From Synechococcus sp. CS-1328 (GTDB taxonomy: Bacteria; Cyanobacteriota; Cyanobacteriia; PCC-6307; Cyanobiaceae): DNA of 64,000 nucleotides. The DNA is taken from NCBI RefSeq assembly GCF_025128095.1, contig NZ_JAHLYT010000045.1, positions 1 through 64,000 on the forward strand. Reading direction: 5' to 3'. The position numbers and the translations under genes were made by a program. Shown here piece by piece: positions 27,033 through 36,092 of this stretch (positions are counted from its first letter, which is position 1; the number at the start of each line of letters is the position of its first letter). The notes below the pieces were generated by a model. It did no database searches. It was not told where the DNA came from and saw nothing but the letters and a program-made list of their open reading frames with translations.

Positions 27033-28676
27033 ATGAACGGTGCTCAGGCCCTGGTGCGCATGCTCGAACAGCACGGGGTCACGCACGTGTTCGGCATTCC
27101 CGGCGCCAAGGTCGACAGCCTGTTCATTGCGTTGCTCGATTCCCCGATCAAGCTGGTGCTCTGCCGCCATGAACAGAACGCCGCCTTCATGGCCCAGGCG
27201 ATGGGGCGCCTCACCGGCCGGGTGGGGGTCTGCGCGGTGACCTCCGGGCCGGGGGTCACCAACCTCCTGACCGGTATGGCCACGGCCACCTCCGAGGGGG
27301 ATCCGGTGCTGGCGATCGGGGGAGAGGTCCCCCTGGAGGATCGCTTCAAGCACACCCACCAGGTCCTCGATGGCGTGGATGTGATGCGGCCCGTCACCAA
27401 ATACGCCCAGTCCGCCCTGATGATCCACGATCTGCCGGAGGTGTTCGGCAATGCCGTGCGGGCCGCCGAAGGCGGGCGCCCCGGCGCGGCCTTCCTCGGG
27501 CTTCCCAGGGATGTGGGGCTGGCGGACTTCCCGACCGAGCCCTCACCGGCATGGGGCCAGCCGGTGTGTCTTGGTGCCGCCGCTCCAGCGGCGATCGAGC
27601 GGGCCGCGGCCCTGATCAACGCCGCCAGCCGCCCGATGGTGCTGCTCGGCCTGCAATCCTCCCGGGCTGGCCTGGCGACGAGTCTGCAGGCCTTTCTGCA
27701 GGCTGCCGGGATCCCCTACGGCTCCACCTTTCAGGGGGCGGGGGAGTGGGCGGCTCCGGATCAGTTCGTGGGTCGGTTGGGCCTCTTCGTCAACCAACCC
27801 GCCAACCAGCTGCTGGATGCCGCCGACTGCGTGATCACGGTGGGCTTCGATGCGATCGAGTTCGACCCCAGCCTCTGGAACACGGGCAATCCGAGGCCCG
27901 TGGTGGCGATCGACGTGCTGCCGGTCGAACAGGACCAGGCCTTTCTGCCGGCGGTGGAGTTGATCGGTGATCTGGCGGCCACCCTGGAGGCCCTCAGCCC
28001 CCAGCTCCACGTCAGCGTGGAGGAGGCCTATCGCCGCAGCGGTGATGCCCTACATGCGGAGCTGATGGCCACCGCCGCCGAGGGGGCCGCCATGGACGGC
28101 ATGCCGGTTCATCCGCTGCGGGTGATCCATGAACTCCGGCAGGTGGTGACCCCCGACACCACCCTGGCCCTGGATGTGGGCTCCCACTACATCTGGATGA
28201 ACCGCTATTTCCCTGCCGCCCACGCCCGTCAGGTGCTGGTGAGCAATGGTCAGCAGACCCTGGGCGTGGCCTTGCCCTGGGCGATGGCCTGCAATCTCTG
28301 CAGGCCAGGCATGCCGGTGATCTCCAGCTCCGGGGATGGTGGTTTCCTGTTCACGGCCACGGAGCTGGAAACGGCCCGGCGCCTGGGCTGCCGTTTCGTG
28401 CACCTGATCTGGAACAGCCATTCTTACGACATGGTCTCGTTTCAGGAGCAGGCCCACTACGGCCGCACCGCCGGCGTGCAGCTCGGTGACTACGGCGTGC
28501 CGGCCTTTGCCGAGGCTTTCGGCTGCAAGGGCTATCGGATCACGGCCGCCGACCAGCTGGGGCCTGTGCTGCGGGAGGCCCTCACCCAGCCGGTGCCGGT
28601 GCTGATCGACATCCCGATCGACTATTCCCAGAACCTGAAGCTGATGCAGAACGTCCACCAGGACTTCATTCACTGA
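27033..28676 (+). CDS. alsS: Catabolic-type acetolactate synthase
   Basis: A 547-residue thiamine-diphosphate enzyme. The N-terminal domain begins HGVTHVFGIPGAKVDSLF, and the catalytic glutamate lies in LCRHEQNAAFMAQAMGRLTG. The C-terminal TPP motif reads SSGDGGFLFTATELETARRLG and continues to HLIWNSHSYDMVSFQEQAHYGR. It joins two pyruvates into 2-acetolactate. It is followed at 35 bases by acetolactate decarboxylase, which completes the route to acetoin. The pairing supports a catabolic, FAD-independent AlsS rather than the biosynthetic IlvB. The ATG at 27033 is chosen because the frame upstream is not conserved. Confidence 0.85.
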   Translation: MNGAQALVRMLEQHGVTHVFGIPGAKVDSLFIALLDSPIKLVLCRHEQNAAFMAQAMGRLTGRVGVCAVTSGPGVTNLLTGMATATSEGDPVLAIGGEVPLEDRFKHTHQVLDGVDVMRPVTKYAQSALMIHDLPEVFGNAVRAAEGGRPGAAFLGLPRDVGLADFPTEPSPAWGQPVCLGAAAPAAIERAAALINAASRPMVLLGLQSSRAGLATSLQAFLQAAGIPYGSTFQGAGEWAAPDQFVGRLGLFVNQPANQLLDAADCVITVGFDAIEFDPSLWNTGNPRPVVAIDVLPVEQDQAFLPAVELIGDLAATLEALSPQLHVSVEEAYRRSGDALHAELMATAAEGAAMDGMPVHPLRVIHELRQVVTPDTTLALDVGSHYIWMNRYFPAAHARQVLVSNGQQTLGVALPWAMACNLCRPGMPVISSSGDGGFLFTATELETARRLGCRFVHLIWNSHSYDMVSFQEQAHYGRTAGVQLGDYGVPAFAEAFGCKGYRITAADQLGPVLREALTQPVPVLIDIPIDYSQNLKLMQNVHQDFIH

Positions 28677-28711
28677 GCAACAAATACCCCAGCCAGCAAC
28701 ACCCCAGCGCC

Positions 28712-29566
28712 ATGACCCATTCCCCCGACGCCACCCATCACCTGCGCCTGCGGCTGGGTGAGGGCCTCTGGCAGGCCCTGCAGGAGCGCTGTCGTCGCAC
28801 CGGTGAAAGCACCGACCACGTGATCAGTGTCGCCCTGGCCGAGGCCCTCGATCTCGACCATCACACCCTCTACCAGGTGTCCACCTCGGGGGCCCTGGTG
28901 GAGGGGGTCTACCAGGGCTGCGTGCGGGTCAGCGACATCCTGCGCCATGGCGATTTCGGCCTCGGCACCTTCGACGGCCTCGATGGCGAGGGCATCCTTC
29001 TGGATGGACTCTGCTGGCAGGCCTGCGGCGATGGCAGTGTGCGGCGGGCGCCGCTCGATGCCCTGGCCCCCTTCTGGGTCGCCACCCGCTTCCAGGCGGA
29101 TGAGACCCTGCAGCTGAGCGGCATCACCAGCTGGGCCGACCTCACAACCCGGCTGGATGCGGTCCGCCCCAGCGCCAATGTGTTCACCGCCATCCGGATC
29201 CGTGGCCACTTCGCCTGCATCAAGGTGCGGGTCGCCTGCCGATCGGCTCCGGGCACCGATCTGGTCAGCGCCACGGCCCACCAGGCCGAATTCAGCCTCG
29301 AGGACCTGGATGGCGTGCTGGTGGGCTTCTGGACGCCGCAGTTTGCACGCACGATCAATGTGCCCGGCTATCACCTGCATCTGCTCAGTGATGACCACGC
29401 CCACGGGGGGCACGTGCTCGATCTTGTCGCCGCCGAGCTCACGGTGGAGTTGCACACGGACAACCATCTCCAGCTGGCCTTGCCGGAAACCCCGGCGTTT
29501 CTGGCGGCCGATCTGAGTGGAGATCCCTCTGCCGCCCTGGCCAAGGCGGAGGGTGGTCAACGCTGA
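28712..29566 (+). CDS. alsD: Acetolactate decarboxylase with RHH N-terminus
   Basis: A 284-residue protein. Residues about 50-260 are acetolactate decarboxylase: LYQVSTSGALVEGVYQGCVRVSDILRHGDFGLGTFDGLDGE, the substrate-side RIRGHFACIKVRV, and the zinc-binding histidines of GYHLHLLSDDHAHGGHVLD. Residues about 9-45 (HLRLRLGEGLWQALQERCRRTG, then a second helix) fit a ribbon-helix-helix unit like CopG/MetJ folds. It converts 2-acetolactate to acetoin. The enzyme lies just after alsS. The extra domain is unusual for this enzyme, whose known bacterial forms start at the catalytic domain. Confidence 0.85.
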   Translation: MTHSPDATHHLRLRLGEGLWQALQERCRRTGESTDHVISVALAEALDLDHHTLYQVSTSGALVEGVYQGCVRVSDILRHGDFGLGTFDGLDGEGILLDGLCWQACGDGSVRRAPLDALAPFWVATRFQADETLQLSGITSWADLTTRLDAVRPSANVFTAIRIRGHFACIKVRVACRSAPGTDLVSATAHQAEFSLEDLDGVLVGFWTPQFARTINVPGYHLHLLSDDHAHGGHVLDLVAAELTVELHTDNHLQLALPETPAFLAADLSGDPSAALAKAEGGQR

Positions 29567-29639
29567 GCCTGCCCTCAGGGCGTCGCCTGGCCCTGGTGCC
29601 ACGACGAGCCAGGGGAAGCGCGCGCCTGCCGAATCTGTT

Positions 29640-31184
29640 TCATGGGCAGCGCAGGGACTGCTCCGGCAGGACCCCCTCGAACAAGAACCGGGTCACGGTC
29701 TGATCCACGCAGGCCACACCGCGCCCATAGGCCAGATGGCCATCGCCGTTCCACTCCACCATCCGCGAATCCGGCAACTGGCGATGCAGGGCCCGCGCCC
29801 AGCCCACGGTGGTGGAGGGGTCGTAGGTGGTGCCGATCACCAGCACCGGCGGCACACCCCGTGCCTGCAGGGGCCGTGGGGGAAGGGCAGTGCGGACCGG
29901 CCAGTAGGCGCAGGGCAGGGTGGACCAGGCCCGTGAGGCCCCGTTCACGGGGGCGTCCCGCCGCCAGGCCGCCGCCTCGAGGGGCACCAGGGCTGGATCG
30001 CGGTTCGTGGCCAGGTCGTGGCACATCACTGCCAGATAGGGGGTGTCCGCCGGGTTCACCATCAGATCGGGGCCATCGGCCAGGGTCAGCATCGGCTCAG
30101 GATCGCCTCGCAGCGCCGCAGCGAGCGCCTGCTGGAGCGGCTTCCAGGCACTGGGCGGGTCGTACATCGACGACTGGATCACCCCCAGCGCCCTGGCGCC
30201 GGACAGCTGCCGGCCATCGCTGCTGCGGTAGGGCCGCGCATCGAGACCCGCCACGACGCCATGGATGGCGGCGATCGCCTGCCCGGACTCCGATGGCAGC
30301 GGGCAGTCCGGCTGGCTGTGGCAATCGGCGAGGAAGCGCCCGAGGGCCTGATCCATGGCCAGGGCCTGATCGCGGCGGAAGGGCCCGTAGGGCAGCGAGG
30401 GATCGAGGGCGCCATCGAGCACGAATCGCCCCACCCGCTCGGGGAAGAGTTCGGCGTAGATCGCCCCGAGATAGGTGCCGTAGGAGACCCCCAGGTAGGT
30501 GAGCCGTGTTTCGCCGAGGGCCGCACGCACCCGGTCGAGGTCGCGGGCCCCATCGCGGGTGCCCACGAAGGGCAGCCAGGCGCTGAAGCGCTCCTGGCAG
30601 CGGTCGGCCACCATCCGGGCCAGCCGGTTGGCGCTGGCGATCTGGAGCGGAGTGCGGGGCGCACTCACCTGGTTCTGGATGTCCGCCTGCTCGGCGGCCG
30701 AGAGGCACTGGATCGCCGGCACGCTGCCGGCGGTGCCGCGCAGGTCGAAACTCACCAGGTCGTAGCGACTGCGCAGCGCCTCCAGCTCCGCCGGCCGCTG
30801 ACGCAGTTCCATCACGCCGGACAGGCCCGGGCCGCCGGGGTTGTAGACGAGCGTTCCCAGACGCTCGCCCGCACCGGTGGCCGGCAGGCGAATCAGGGGG
30901 AGTTGCCAGCGAGGGCCGCTGGGATCGGTGTAATCCCGCGGTACTTCGAGGGAGGCGCACTGGAACGGGCCGCCGCAGGGTTTCCAGACCAGAGCGTCTG
31001 CGGCTGCCGCTGGTGCTGCGGCGCCGCTGAGCAGCGTGACGGCACCAGCAGCAGCGGCTGCCACCAGGGGGACTGCCGCCGCGGTGGTGAGCGCCCCATG
31101 ACCTTTCCCGGCGTTCCAGGGCTGTGCCAGCCAGGAGGAAACAGACACGGGCAGGCCTGGTGTGTGTGGGGATCGCCGCCCCAT
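29640..31184 (-). CDS. Exported TAP-like alpha/beta-hydrolase
   Basis: A 514-residue protein with a signal-like N-terminus and an alanine-rich stretch before the catalytic domain. The nucleophile motif GVSYGTYLG is at about residue 226, the oxyanion loop NPGGPGLSG at about 120, and a TAP-like C-terminal domain ends with MVEWNGDGHLAYGRG, giving the catalytic histidine. This fits secreted tripeptidyl aminopeptidase-like hydrolases. Its start overlaps the beginning of the non-conserved frame of the divergent cupin gene, but the coding parts do not conflict. The substrate is not decided by the sequence. Confidence 0.82.
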   Translation of the reverse strand: MGRRSPHTPGLPVSVSSWLAQPWNAGKGHGALTTAAAVPLVAAAAAGAVTLLSGAAAPAAAADALVWKPCGGPFQCASLEVPRDYTDPSGPRWQLPLIRLPATGAGERLGTLVYNPGGPGLSGVMELRQRPAELEALRSRYDLVSFDLRGTAGSVPAIQCLSAAEQADIQNQVSAPRTPLQIASANRLARMVADRCQERFSAWLPFVGTRDGARDLDRVRAALGETRLTYLGVSYGTYLGAIYAELFPERVGRFVLDGALDPSLPYGPFRRDQALAMDQALGRFLADCHSQPDCPLPSESGQAIAAIHGVVAGLDARPYRSSDGRQLSGARALGVIQSSMYDPPSAWKPLQQALAAALRGDPEPMLTLADGPDLMVNPADTPYLAVMCHDLATNRDPALVPLEAAAWRRDAPVNGASRAWSTLPCAYWPVRTALPPRPLQARGVPPVLVIGTTYDPSTTVGWARALHRQLPDSRMVEWNGDGHLAYGRGVACVDQTVTRFLFEGVLPEQSLRCP

Positions 31185-31249
31185 TCTCGGGCCTGCTCAC
31201 GTCCCCAGGCTCCGCCGCACTGCGGTTGGCCGTTGAGCAGAATCAGCCC

Positions 31250-31933
31250 ATGGAGCTTCATGCCGATCTGGCCCAGCGGGTGATGCTGGACACCACTTCC
31301 CTTCCCTGGACGCCATCGCCGCTGGCCGGAGTCGAGCGGCGCCTGCTCGATCGGCTCGGCGGTGAAGTGGCCCGCGCCACATCGATCGTGCGCTATGCCC
31401 CCTGCAGCCGCTTCGATCGCCACAGCCACGGCGGTGGCGAGGAAATCCTGGTGCTGCAGGGCACCTTCTCCGACGAGGCCGGCGACCATCCGGTCGGCAC
31501 CTACCTGCGCAACCCCACCGGCTCCAGCCATGCGCCCTTCAGCACAGAGGGCTGCACGCTCCTGGTGAAGCTGCACCAGATGCATCCGGCCGATCAGCAG
31601 ACCGTGGGGATCGCAACCCCAAGCGTCGACTGGCTGCCTGGCCTGGTGCCGGGGCTGGAGGTGATGCCCTTGCACGCCTTCGGCTCGGAGCATGTGGCCC
31701 TGGTGCGCTGGGCGCCCGGCACGGTGTTCCAACCGCACGGCCATCCCGGTGGCGAGGAAATCCTGGTGCTGGAGGGGGTGTTTCAGGATGAGCAGGGCAC
31801 CTATCCGGCCGGCAGCTGGTTGCGCAATCCCCCTGGCAGTGTGCATCGTCCCTGGAGTGACTCGGGCTGCACCATCTGGGTGAAAACGGGTCACCTGCCG
31901 GTCAGCGTGGGACCGGACGGATCCGCAGCCTGA
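31250..31933 (+). CDS. Double-cupin, ChrR-like protein
   Basis: A 227-residue soluble protein with two cupin domains. The first holds SRFDRHSHGGGEEILVLQGTF, the second TVFQPHGHPGGEEILVLEGVF. These motifs are nearly the same and each carries the His-His-Glu triad of the ChrR_cupin family. It probably binds a metal; ChrR proteins sense singlet oxygen as anti-sigma factors, but the usual N-terminal sigma-binding zinc domain is absent here. The ATG at 31250 is chosen; the frame to 31124 upstream overlaps the divergent hydrolase. Confidence 0.83.
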   Translation: MELHADLAQRVMLDTTSLPWTPSPLAGVERRLLDRLGGEVARATSIVRYAPCSRFDRHSHGGGEEILVLQGTFSDEAGDHPVGTYLRNPTGSSHAPFSTEGCTLLVKLHQMHPADQQTVGIATPSVDWLPGLVPGLEVMPLHAFGSEHVALVRWAPGTVFQPHGHPGGEEILVLEGVFQDEQGTYPAGSWLRNPPGSVHRPWSDSGCTIWVKTGHLPVSVGPDGSAA

Positions 31934-31949
31934 GCCCCAGCCTCAAGGC

Positions 31950-32369
31950 TCAGTCGACGAAGCGTTTGTACAGCCAGCGCACGAAGCCGCCCACCACAGG
32001 CACCGGCGCAAAGGTCGGCCCCACGAAGTCGAAGTAGTCACGGTGGTCGATGATCTTGCCGGCGTCGTTGAGAAGTAGCCGTGTGGTGCCGGGATAGGTG
32101 AATGTGATGCCCTTGATCATCAGGCCCATCTCCCATTCAATGAACGCGGTCTTCCCCTGAATCGCGATCGCCCCTGCGGTGAGGTAGACGTCATCGCAGC
32201 GTTTCACCAGACCCTTCTGAGCCTCGATGTACGACGCGATCCCCTGGCGCTCCTGGGTGGGGTCCTGAAAGTGAACGTCGTCGGCATAGAGGGCGCGCCA
32301 TTGCGCTTCTGCCGGGGCCGGTGTGCCGTAGGGCTTGGTGAACAGGGCTCGCAGGCTGGCTTCATCCAT
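31950..32369 (-). CDS. SnoaL/NTF2-like protein
   Basis: A 139-residue protein with a SnoaL/NTF2-like fold: RALYADDVHFQDPTQERQG, then FIEWEMGLMIKGITFTYPGTTRLLLNDAGKIIDHRDYFD, which is the usual cone-shaped beta-sheet end. Members are small-molecule isomerases or binding proteins; none of the known catalytic residues can be fixed from the sequence. It is on the opposite strand to the cupin gene, 17 bases apart. The start is an ATG at 32369. Confidence 0.8.
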   Translation of the reverse strand: MDEASLRALFTKPYGTPAPAEAQWRALYADDVHFQDPTQERQGIASYIEAQKGLVKRCDDVYLTAGAIAIQGKTAFIEWEMGLMIKGITFTYPGTTRLLLNDAGKIIDHRDYFDFVGPTFAPVPVVGGFVRWLYKRFVD

Positions 32370-32415
32370 GGTGTTGAGTCAGAGCAGGCGGTGGTGGCAA
32401 GGGTCTGGGCCGGCA

Positions 32416-32832
32416 TCAGCGGCCGAGCGGGGTGGTCAGCTGTTGGAGAAGGGTTGCGTTGAGGGTGTTTTCACACTCAAGCCACAGGATCGGCAGAATG
32501 CTGCCCCCCTGTCCCCGCTGGGCCGAGCGCTCACACACGGAATGGCGGGTGCTCCTCCAGCGCTCCAGCGTCAGGCTGCCGCCCAGCAGGGGCGACAGAC
32601 GCTGATCGGCCTGGTCCCGCTCCTGCCAGAGGCAGGCCGCCATCTCCTGGGTGTTGCCGTTGCAGTCGGGGCGGAAGGGGAAGGCCTGGCGACGTTGGAC
32701 GGATTGTTGCAGGGTCTCCTGCTGCAGGGTCTTCGTCTCCAGCGGAGTGGTCACTGATTGCGCCCACCCTGCCGCTCCCGAGAGCAGTGCGATAGCGGCG
32801 ATCACGCTGCCCGCTCGGCTGGCCCAAGGCAT
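32416..32832 (-). CDS. Secreted LprI/DUF1311-like protein
   Basis: A 138-residue protein with a signal peptide (VIAAIALLSGAAGWAQ) and a mature LprI/DUF1311-like core. Three conserved cysteines are seen in RPDCNGNTQEMAACLWQERDQAD and HSVCERSA; a fourth lies in WLECENT. The pattern NxQEMxxCxxxxxxxAD is typical of the family, whose best-known member is a lysozyme inhibitor. The ATG at 32832 is supported by the signal peptide. It lies just downstream of tRNA-Gly on the same strand, with about 100 bases between. Confidence 0.72.
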   Translation of the reverse strand: MPWASRAGSVIAAIALLSGAAGWAQSVTTPLETKTLQQETLQQSVQRRQAFPFRPDCNGNTQEMAACLWQERDQADQRLSPLLGGSLTLERWRSTRHSVCERSAQRGQGGSILPILWLECENTLNATLLQQLTTPLGR

Positions 32833-32934
32833 GGTGATCTTGCAGACCTGGCCTTTGAGTCTGGCCCGCGACGGACGGATATTGCAAGCAGAACCGTTAA
32901 AACAGTTCGATGAGAAGGCTTGTCTTTCTCTAAA

Positions 32935-33006
32935 AGCGGGTGACCGGACTCGAACCGGCGACGTTCAGCTTGGGAAGCTGACATTCTACCACTGAATTAC
33001 ACCCGC
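32935..33006 (-). tRNA. tRNA-Gly (anticodon CCC)
   Basis: On the minus strand this is a complete 72-base tRNA: acceptor GCGGGTG paired with CACCCGC, D-arm with AGTGGTA, anticodon stem TCAGC/GCTGA around loop TTCCCAA, and T-arm GCCGG-TTCGAGT-CCGGT. The anticodon is CCC, so it reads GGG glycine codons. Discriminator T is followed by no encoded CCA. The tRNA sits between the LprI-like gene and a lipoprotein gene. Confidence 0.97.
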
Positions 33007-33019
33007 ATCATTTAATCCT

Positions 33020-33060
33020 AGCAAGCCGGGCATCCATTCGCTCTGGGTGCCCGGCTTGCT
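33020..33060 (-). terminator. Strong hairpin downstream of lipoprotein gene
   Basis: A perfect 13-bp stem AGCAAGCCGGGCA paired with TGCCCGGCTTGCT encloses a 15-base loop. It ends ten bases after the stop codon of the lipoprotein gene and lies before tRNA-Gly on the same strand. Only a weak T-rich run follows on the minus strand (TAGGATTAAA). It probably ends lipoprotein transcription or separates it from the tRNA. Confidence 0.65.
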
Positions 33061-33069
33061 GTTGCCTCC

Positions 33070-33504
33070 TCAGGGTTTGGCGGGGCTGCAGTTCACCTCG
33101 GCGGTGAGTTGCTTGTGGGCGGCAAGCAGGGGCTGGGCCTTGCCCTTCAGTTGGCCGGCGGCCTCCTCCAGGGTGAGCTTCTTGGTCTTGGCCACCGTGG
33201 CCACGTCTTTCTTGAAGGCCTTCACCTGCTTGCGGAAGTCCTGCAGGCGGATTTCCTGCAACTTCTTCTCTTCATCAGACAGGGCCTTGAGGGAGCTGCC
33301 GAGTTCCTTGTTGGCGGCTTCGGCATCGCCCACAGTCGACTGGGGGGTGAGGGCCGCCGTCTTCTCGAGGGCCACACCAACGGCTGCCAGCTGGGTGCAG
33401 ATCTCCCCTTCGGTCTTCTGTTCCATCTTGGCTGTGTCCTGCTTCTGGCAGGCGGCCAGAGCAAGGGAGAGAACGGCCCCGAGGGCCAGGACTGTGCGAC
33501 GCAT
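33070..33504 (-). CDS. Small lipoprotein
   Basis: About 144 residues from the ATG at 33504. A lipoprotein signal ends in LSLALAACQKQ, so the cysteine should be lipidated. The mature part is a helical, lysine-rich bundle with a long coiled-coil-like helix (LKALSDEEKKLQEIRLQDFRK). Two further cysteines (EICTQLA and EVNCSPA) may form a disulfide joining its ends. No family recognised. Ten bases downstream is a strong terminator hairpin. Confidence 0.7.
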   Translation of the reverse strand: MRRTVLALGAVLSLALAACQKQDTAKMEQKTEGEICTQLAAVGVALEKTAALTPQSTVGDAEAANKELGSSLKALSDEEKKLQEIRLQDFRKQVKAFKKDVATVAKTKKLTLEEAAGQLKGKAQPLLAAHKQLTAEVNCSPAKP

Positions 33505-33572
33505 CGCGAACACGCAAGTGCTTCAACGGTAGGTGGGCCCCTCCCGGGGACCCACCGCCCGGATGGAAGCCG

Positions 33573-34724
33573 TCAGCCGGCCAGAGCCGCCGCCGTGGCC
33601 GCCATCCCCGCCCCCGGGGTGCCCTTGTGCAGCCCCAGACCCTGCAGAGTCGCTTCGATTGCCGCCACGGCCGTGAGCACGTCGCGATCACACACGAAGC
33701 CGAGGTGGCCGATGCGGAACACCTTGCCCTTGAGGTGGTCCTGGCCGCCGGCCAGCAGGATGTCGAAGCGCTCCTTCACGGCCTTGCGCAGCACCTCTGC
33801 GTCGACGCCCTCCGGCGCCACGGCGGTGATGGCGGGGCTGCCATGGCCGGCGGCGGCATAGAGCGGCAGGCCCATGGCCGTCATGCCGGCCTGGGCGGCG
33901 GCCCGGTGGCGGGCATGGCGGGCGACGATGGATTCCAGGCCTTCCTGTTGCATCATCTCGAGGGCTGCCTCGAGGGCGAAGTAGAGATTCACCGGCGGGG
34001 TGAAGGGGTTGCTGTCGGCATGGGCAGCTTTGCGGTACTTGCCCAGATCCAGATAGAACTTCGGCAGATCGGAGCGCTCGTAGGCCGTCCAGGCCCGATC
34101 GCTCATGCCAACGAAGGCCAGGCCCGGAGGCATCATGTAGCCCTTCTGGGAGCCGGAGCCCACCACGTCCAGGCCCCAGGCATCCATGGGCACATCGCAG
34201 GCTCCCAGGCTGGTGACGCAATCGGCGATGGTGAGGGCGGTGCCGTGGGCACGCACGTGGGCGGCGATGGTCTGCAGGTCGTTGATCACCCCGGTGGAGG
34301 TTTCCGAGTGGGTGAGGATCACGGCCCGGATCTCCTTGGCCGTGTCGGCCTCCAGGGCGGCACGGAAAGCCTCCGGATCCAGGGGCTGGCCCCATTCGGC
34401 CTTGATCACCTGCACCTCAAGGCCAAAGGCCTTGGACAGCTTCACCCAGCGTTCGCCGAACTTGCCGTTATCGCCGCAGAGCACCTTGTCGCCCCGGCTG
34501 AGCACGTTGATGATGCCGGCCTCCATGGCGGCGGTGCCGCTGCCGCTCATCACCAGCACGTCGCCGCTGGTCTGGTGCAGCCACTTCAGCTGCTCGGTGG
34601 TGCGCTTGACAATCTTCTGGAACTCGGCGCTGCGATGCCCGATCGGATGGCGACTCATCGCCAGCAGGACGGTTTCCGGCACCGGGGTGGGGCCGGGGAT
34701 CATCAGAGTGAGCTTGTCCTGCAT
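33573..34724 (-). CDS. Alanine/serine-glyoxylate aminotransferase
   Basis: A 383-residue class V PLP aminotransferase. It begins LMIPGPTPVPETVLLAMSRHPIGHRSAEF, typical of alanine- or serine-glyoxylate transaminases. The PLP lysine is in SGSQKGYMMPPG at about residue 193, and the PLP aspartate in ADCVTSLGACDVPMDAWGLD. In cyanobacteria it converts glyoxylate from photorespiration to glycine. ATG 34724 is used; the frame upstream is not conserved. It is divergent from cbiD with about 75 bases between. Confidence 0.9.
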   Translation of the reverse strand: MQDKLTLMIPGPTPVPETVLLAMSRHPIGHRSAEFQKIVKRTTEQLKWLHQTSGDVLVMSGSGTAAMEAGIINVLSRGDKVLCGDNGKFGERWVKLSKAFGLEVQVIKAEWGQPLDPEAFRAALEADTAKEIRAVILTHSETSTGVINDLQTIAAHVRAHGTALTIADCVTSLGACDVPMDAWGLDVVGSGSQKGYMMPPGLAFVGMSDRAWTAYERSDLPKFYLDLGKYRKAAHADSNPFTPPVNLYFALEAALEMMQQEGLESIVARHARHRAAAQAGMTAMGLPLYAAAGHGSPAITAVAPEGVDAEVLRKAVKERFDILLAGGQDHLKGKVFRIGHLGFVCDRDVLTAVAAIEATLQGLGLHKGTPGAGMAATAAALAG

Positions 34725-34798
34725 GGGGCTGGGGCGAAACGCGGCGCGACGCGACAGCGGCGCAATCAATCACTGTAAAAAAACGTTCTCCCCAGGCC

Positions 34799-36058
34799 AT
34801 GCTCCCCTCGGCCGCCGGCCTCACCGCTACGACCCCAGCTGACACCAGTGCCGTCGGTTCTGCAGACACCGGCACGGGCTACACGCTGCCGGTGTGGCTT
34901 GCCGCCGCAGCCAGGGTGGCTCTGCTGGCCCTGCGGGGGGAGGCGTTCAGTCCTCAGCAGCCGCTGCTGCTCGAGGAACCCGATGACGTCGCAACGGCGA
35001 TTCCAGTGGAGTCGGCAGCCCTGCTGGCCGATGGCTGGGCCCTGGGCATCAGCCGCTGCGACCCCGGTGAGGAGGTGCTGGATCTCACCCGTGGTCTGGC
35101 TGTCTGGGCCCTGCTGCGCTGGTGGGATCCAGGGTCTGTCGCCTCTGCTGATCCGATCGCAACGGCCCCGTCCCCCCACTGGCTGCGACTGGAGGCGGGT
35201 GAGGGGGCCGGGGTGGAGCAGGCCAGCGGACGCCTCTGCCTGTCGGCCTATGCCCAGGGTCTGCTGGAGCGCACCCTGCGGCCCCTCGTGCCCGAGGGGC
35301 AGGGGCTGCGGCTGAAGGTGGTGCTGCCGGAGGGCCGGCGCCTGGCCGAGCGCACCAGCAACGCGGCCTTCGGGGTGGTGGACGGCCTCGCCCTGATCGG
35401 CACCCAGGCCGAGGTGCAGCGCAGTGCCGCCCCCGATCGCCTCGAGCAGGCCCTGGCCGAACTGGCGGAGCGCCTGTCGGCACAAGACTTCGGCGGCGAT
35501 CTTGTGCTGGTGATCGGCGAGAACGGACTGGATCTGGCCGCCCGGCTGGGTCTGGCCGCGGCCCAGGTGATCAAGGCCGGCAACTGGCTCGGCCCCCTGC
35601 TGGTGGCCGCGGCGGAGGGGGGCGCGCAGCGGCTGCTGCTGTTCGGCTATCAGGGCAAGCTGATCAAATTGGCCGGCGGCATCTTCCACACCCACCACCA
35701 CCTGGCCGATGGCCGCGCCGAGGTGCTCACGGCCCTGGCGGCCCTGGAGGGCCTGCCAGGGCCGCAGTTGAAGGCACTCCATGCCGCGCCCACCGTCGAG
35801 GCGGCCCTGGCCGAGCTGATGGCGGTGGATCCAGACGCGGCCGGCCGGCTGCGGCAGCGGATCGCCGCCACGGTGGAGCAGCGGAGCCGCGCCTACCTGG
35901 CCCACTACGGCCACCTCTCCATGGCGGTGGGTGCCGTGCTGTTTGACCGGGGGCGGCAGATCGTGGCGGCGGGACCGGTGGGCGCGGCGCACTGGGCTCG
36001 GGCTGGAGCAACGCCGTTGCCGCCGGAACGGGTGGGTGCCCACGGCAGTGACACCTAG
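34799..36058 (+). CDS. cbiD: Cobalt-precorrin-5B C1-methyltransferase CbiD
   Basis: A 419-residue protein with the CbiD pattern. [22 protein letters not shown] near the N-terminus is the cyanobacterial form of the family start. [20 protein letters not shown] and a SAM-pocket segment [15 protein letters not shown] follow, then [27 protein letters not shown], the conserved histidine-rich region. It methylates C1 of cobalt-precorrin-5B on the anaerobic cobalamin path. This goes with the B12-riboswitch-controlled cobalt transporter in the same window. guaA starts 34 bases downstream. Confidence 0.9.
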   Translation: MLPSAAGLTATTPADTSAVGSADTGTGYTLPVWLAAAARVALLALRGEAFSPQQPLLLEEPDDVATAIPVESAALLADGWALGISRCDPGEEVLDLTRGLAVWALLRWWDPGSVASADPIATAPSPHWLRLEAGEGAGVEQASGRLCLSAYAQGLLERTLRPLVPEGQGLRLKVVLPEGRRLAERTSNAAFGVVDGLALIGTQAEVQRSAAPDRLEQALAELAERLSAQDFGGDLVLVIGENGLDLAARLGLAAAQVIKAGNWLGPLLVAAAEGGAQRLLLFGYQGKLIKLAGGIFHTHHHLADGRAEVLTALAALEGLPGPQLKALHAAPTVEAALAELMAVDPDAAGRLRQRIAATVEQRSRAYLAHYGHLSMAVGAVLFDRGRQIVAAGPVGAAHWARAGATPLPPERVGAHGSDT

Positions 36059-36092
36059 GCTGGCCCGAATGCTCAAACGGCCGCAGGCCCCG

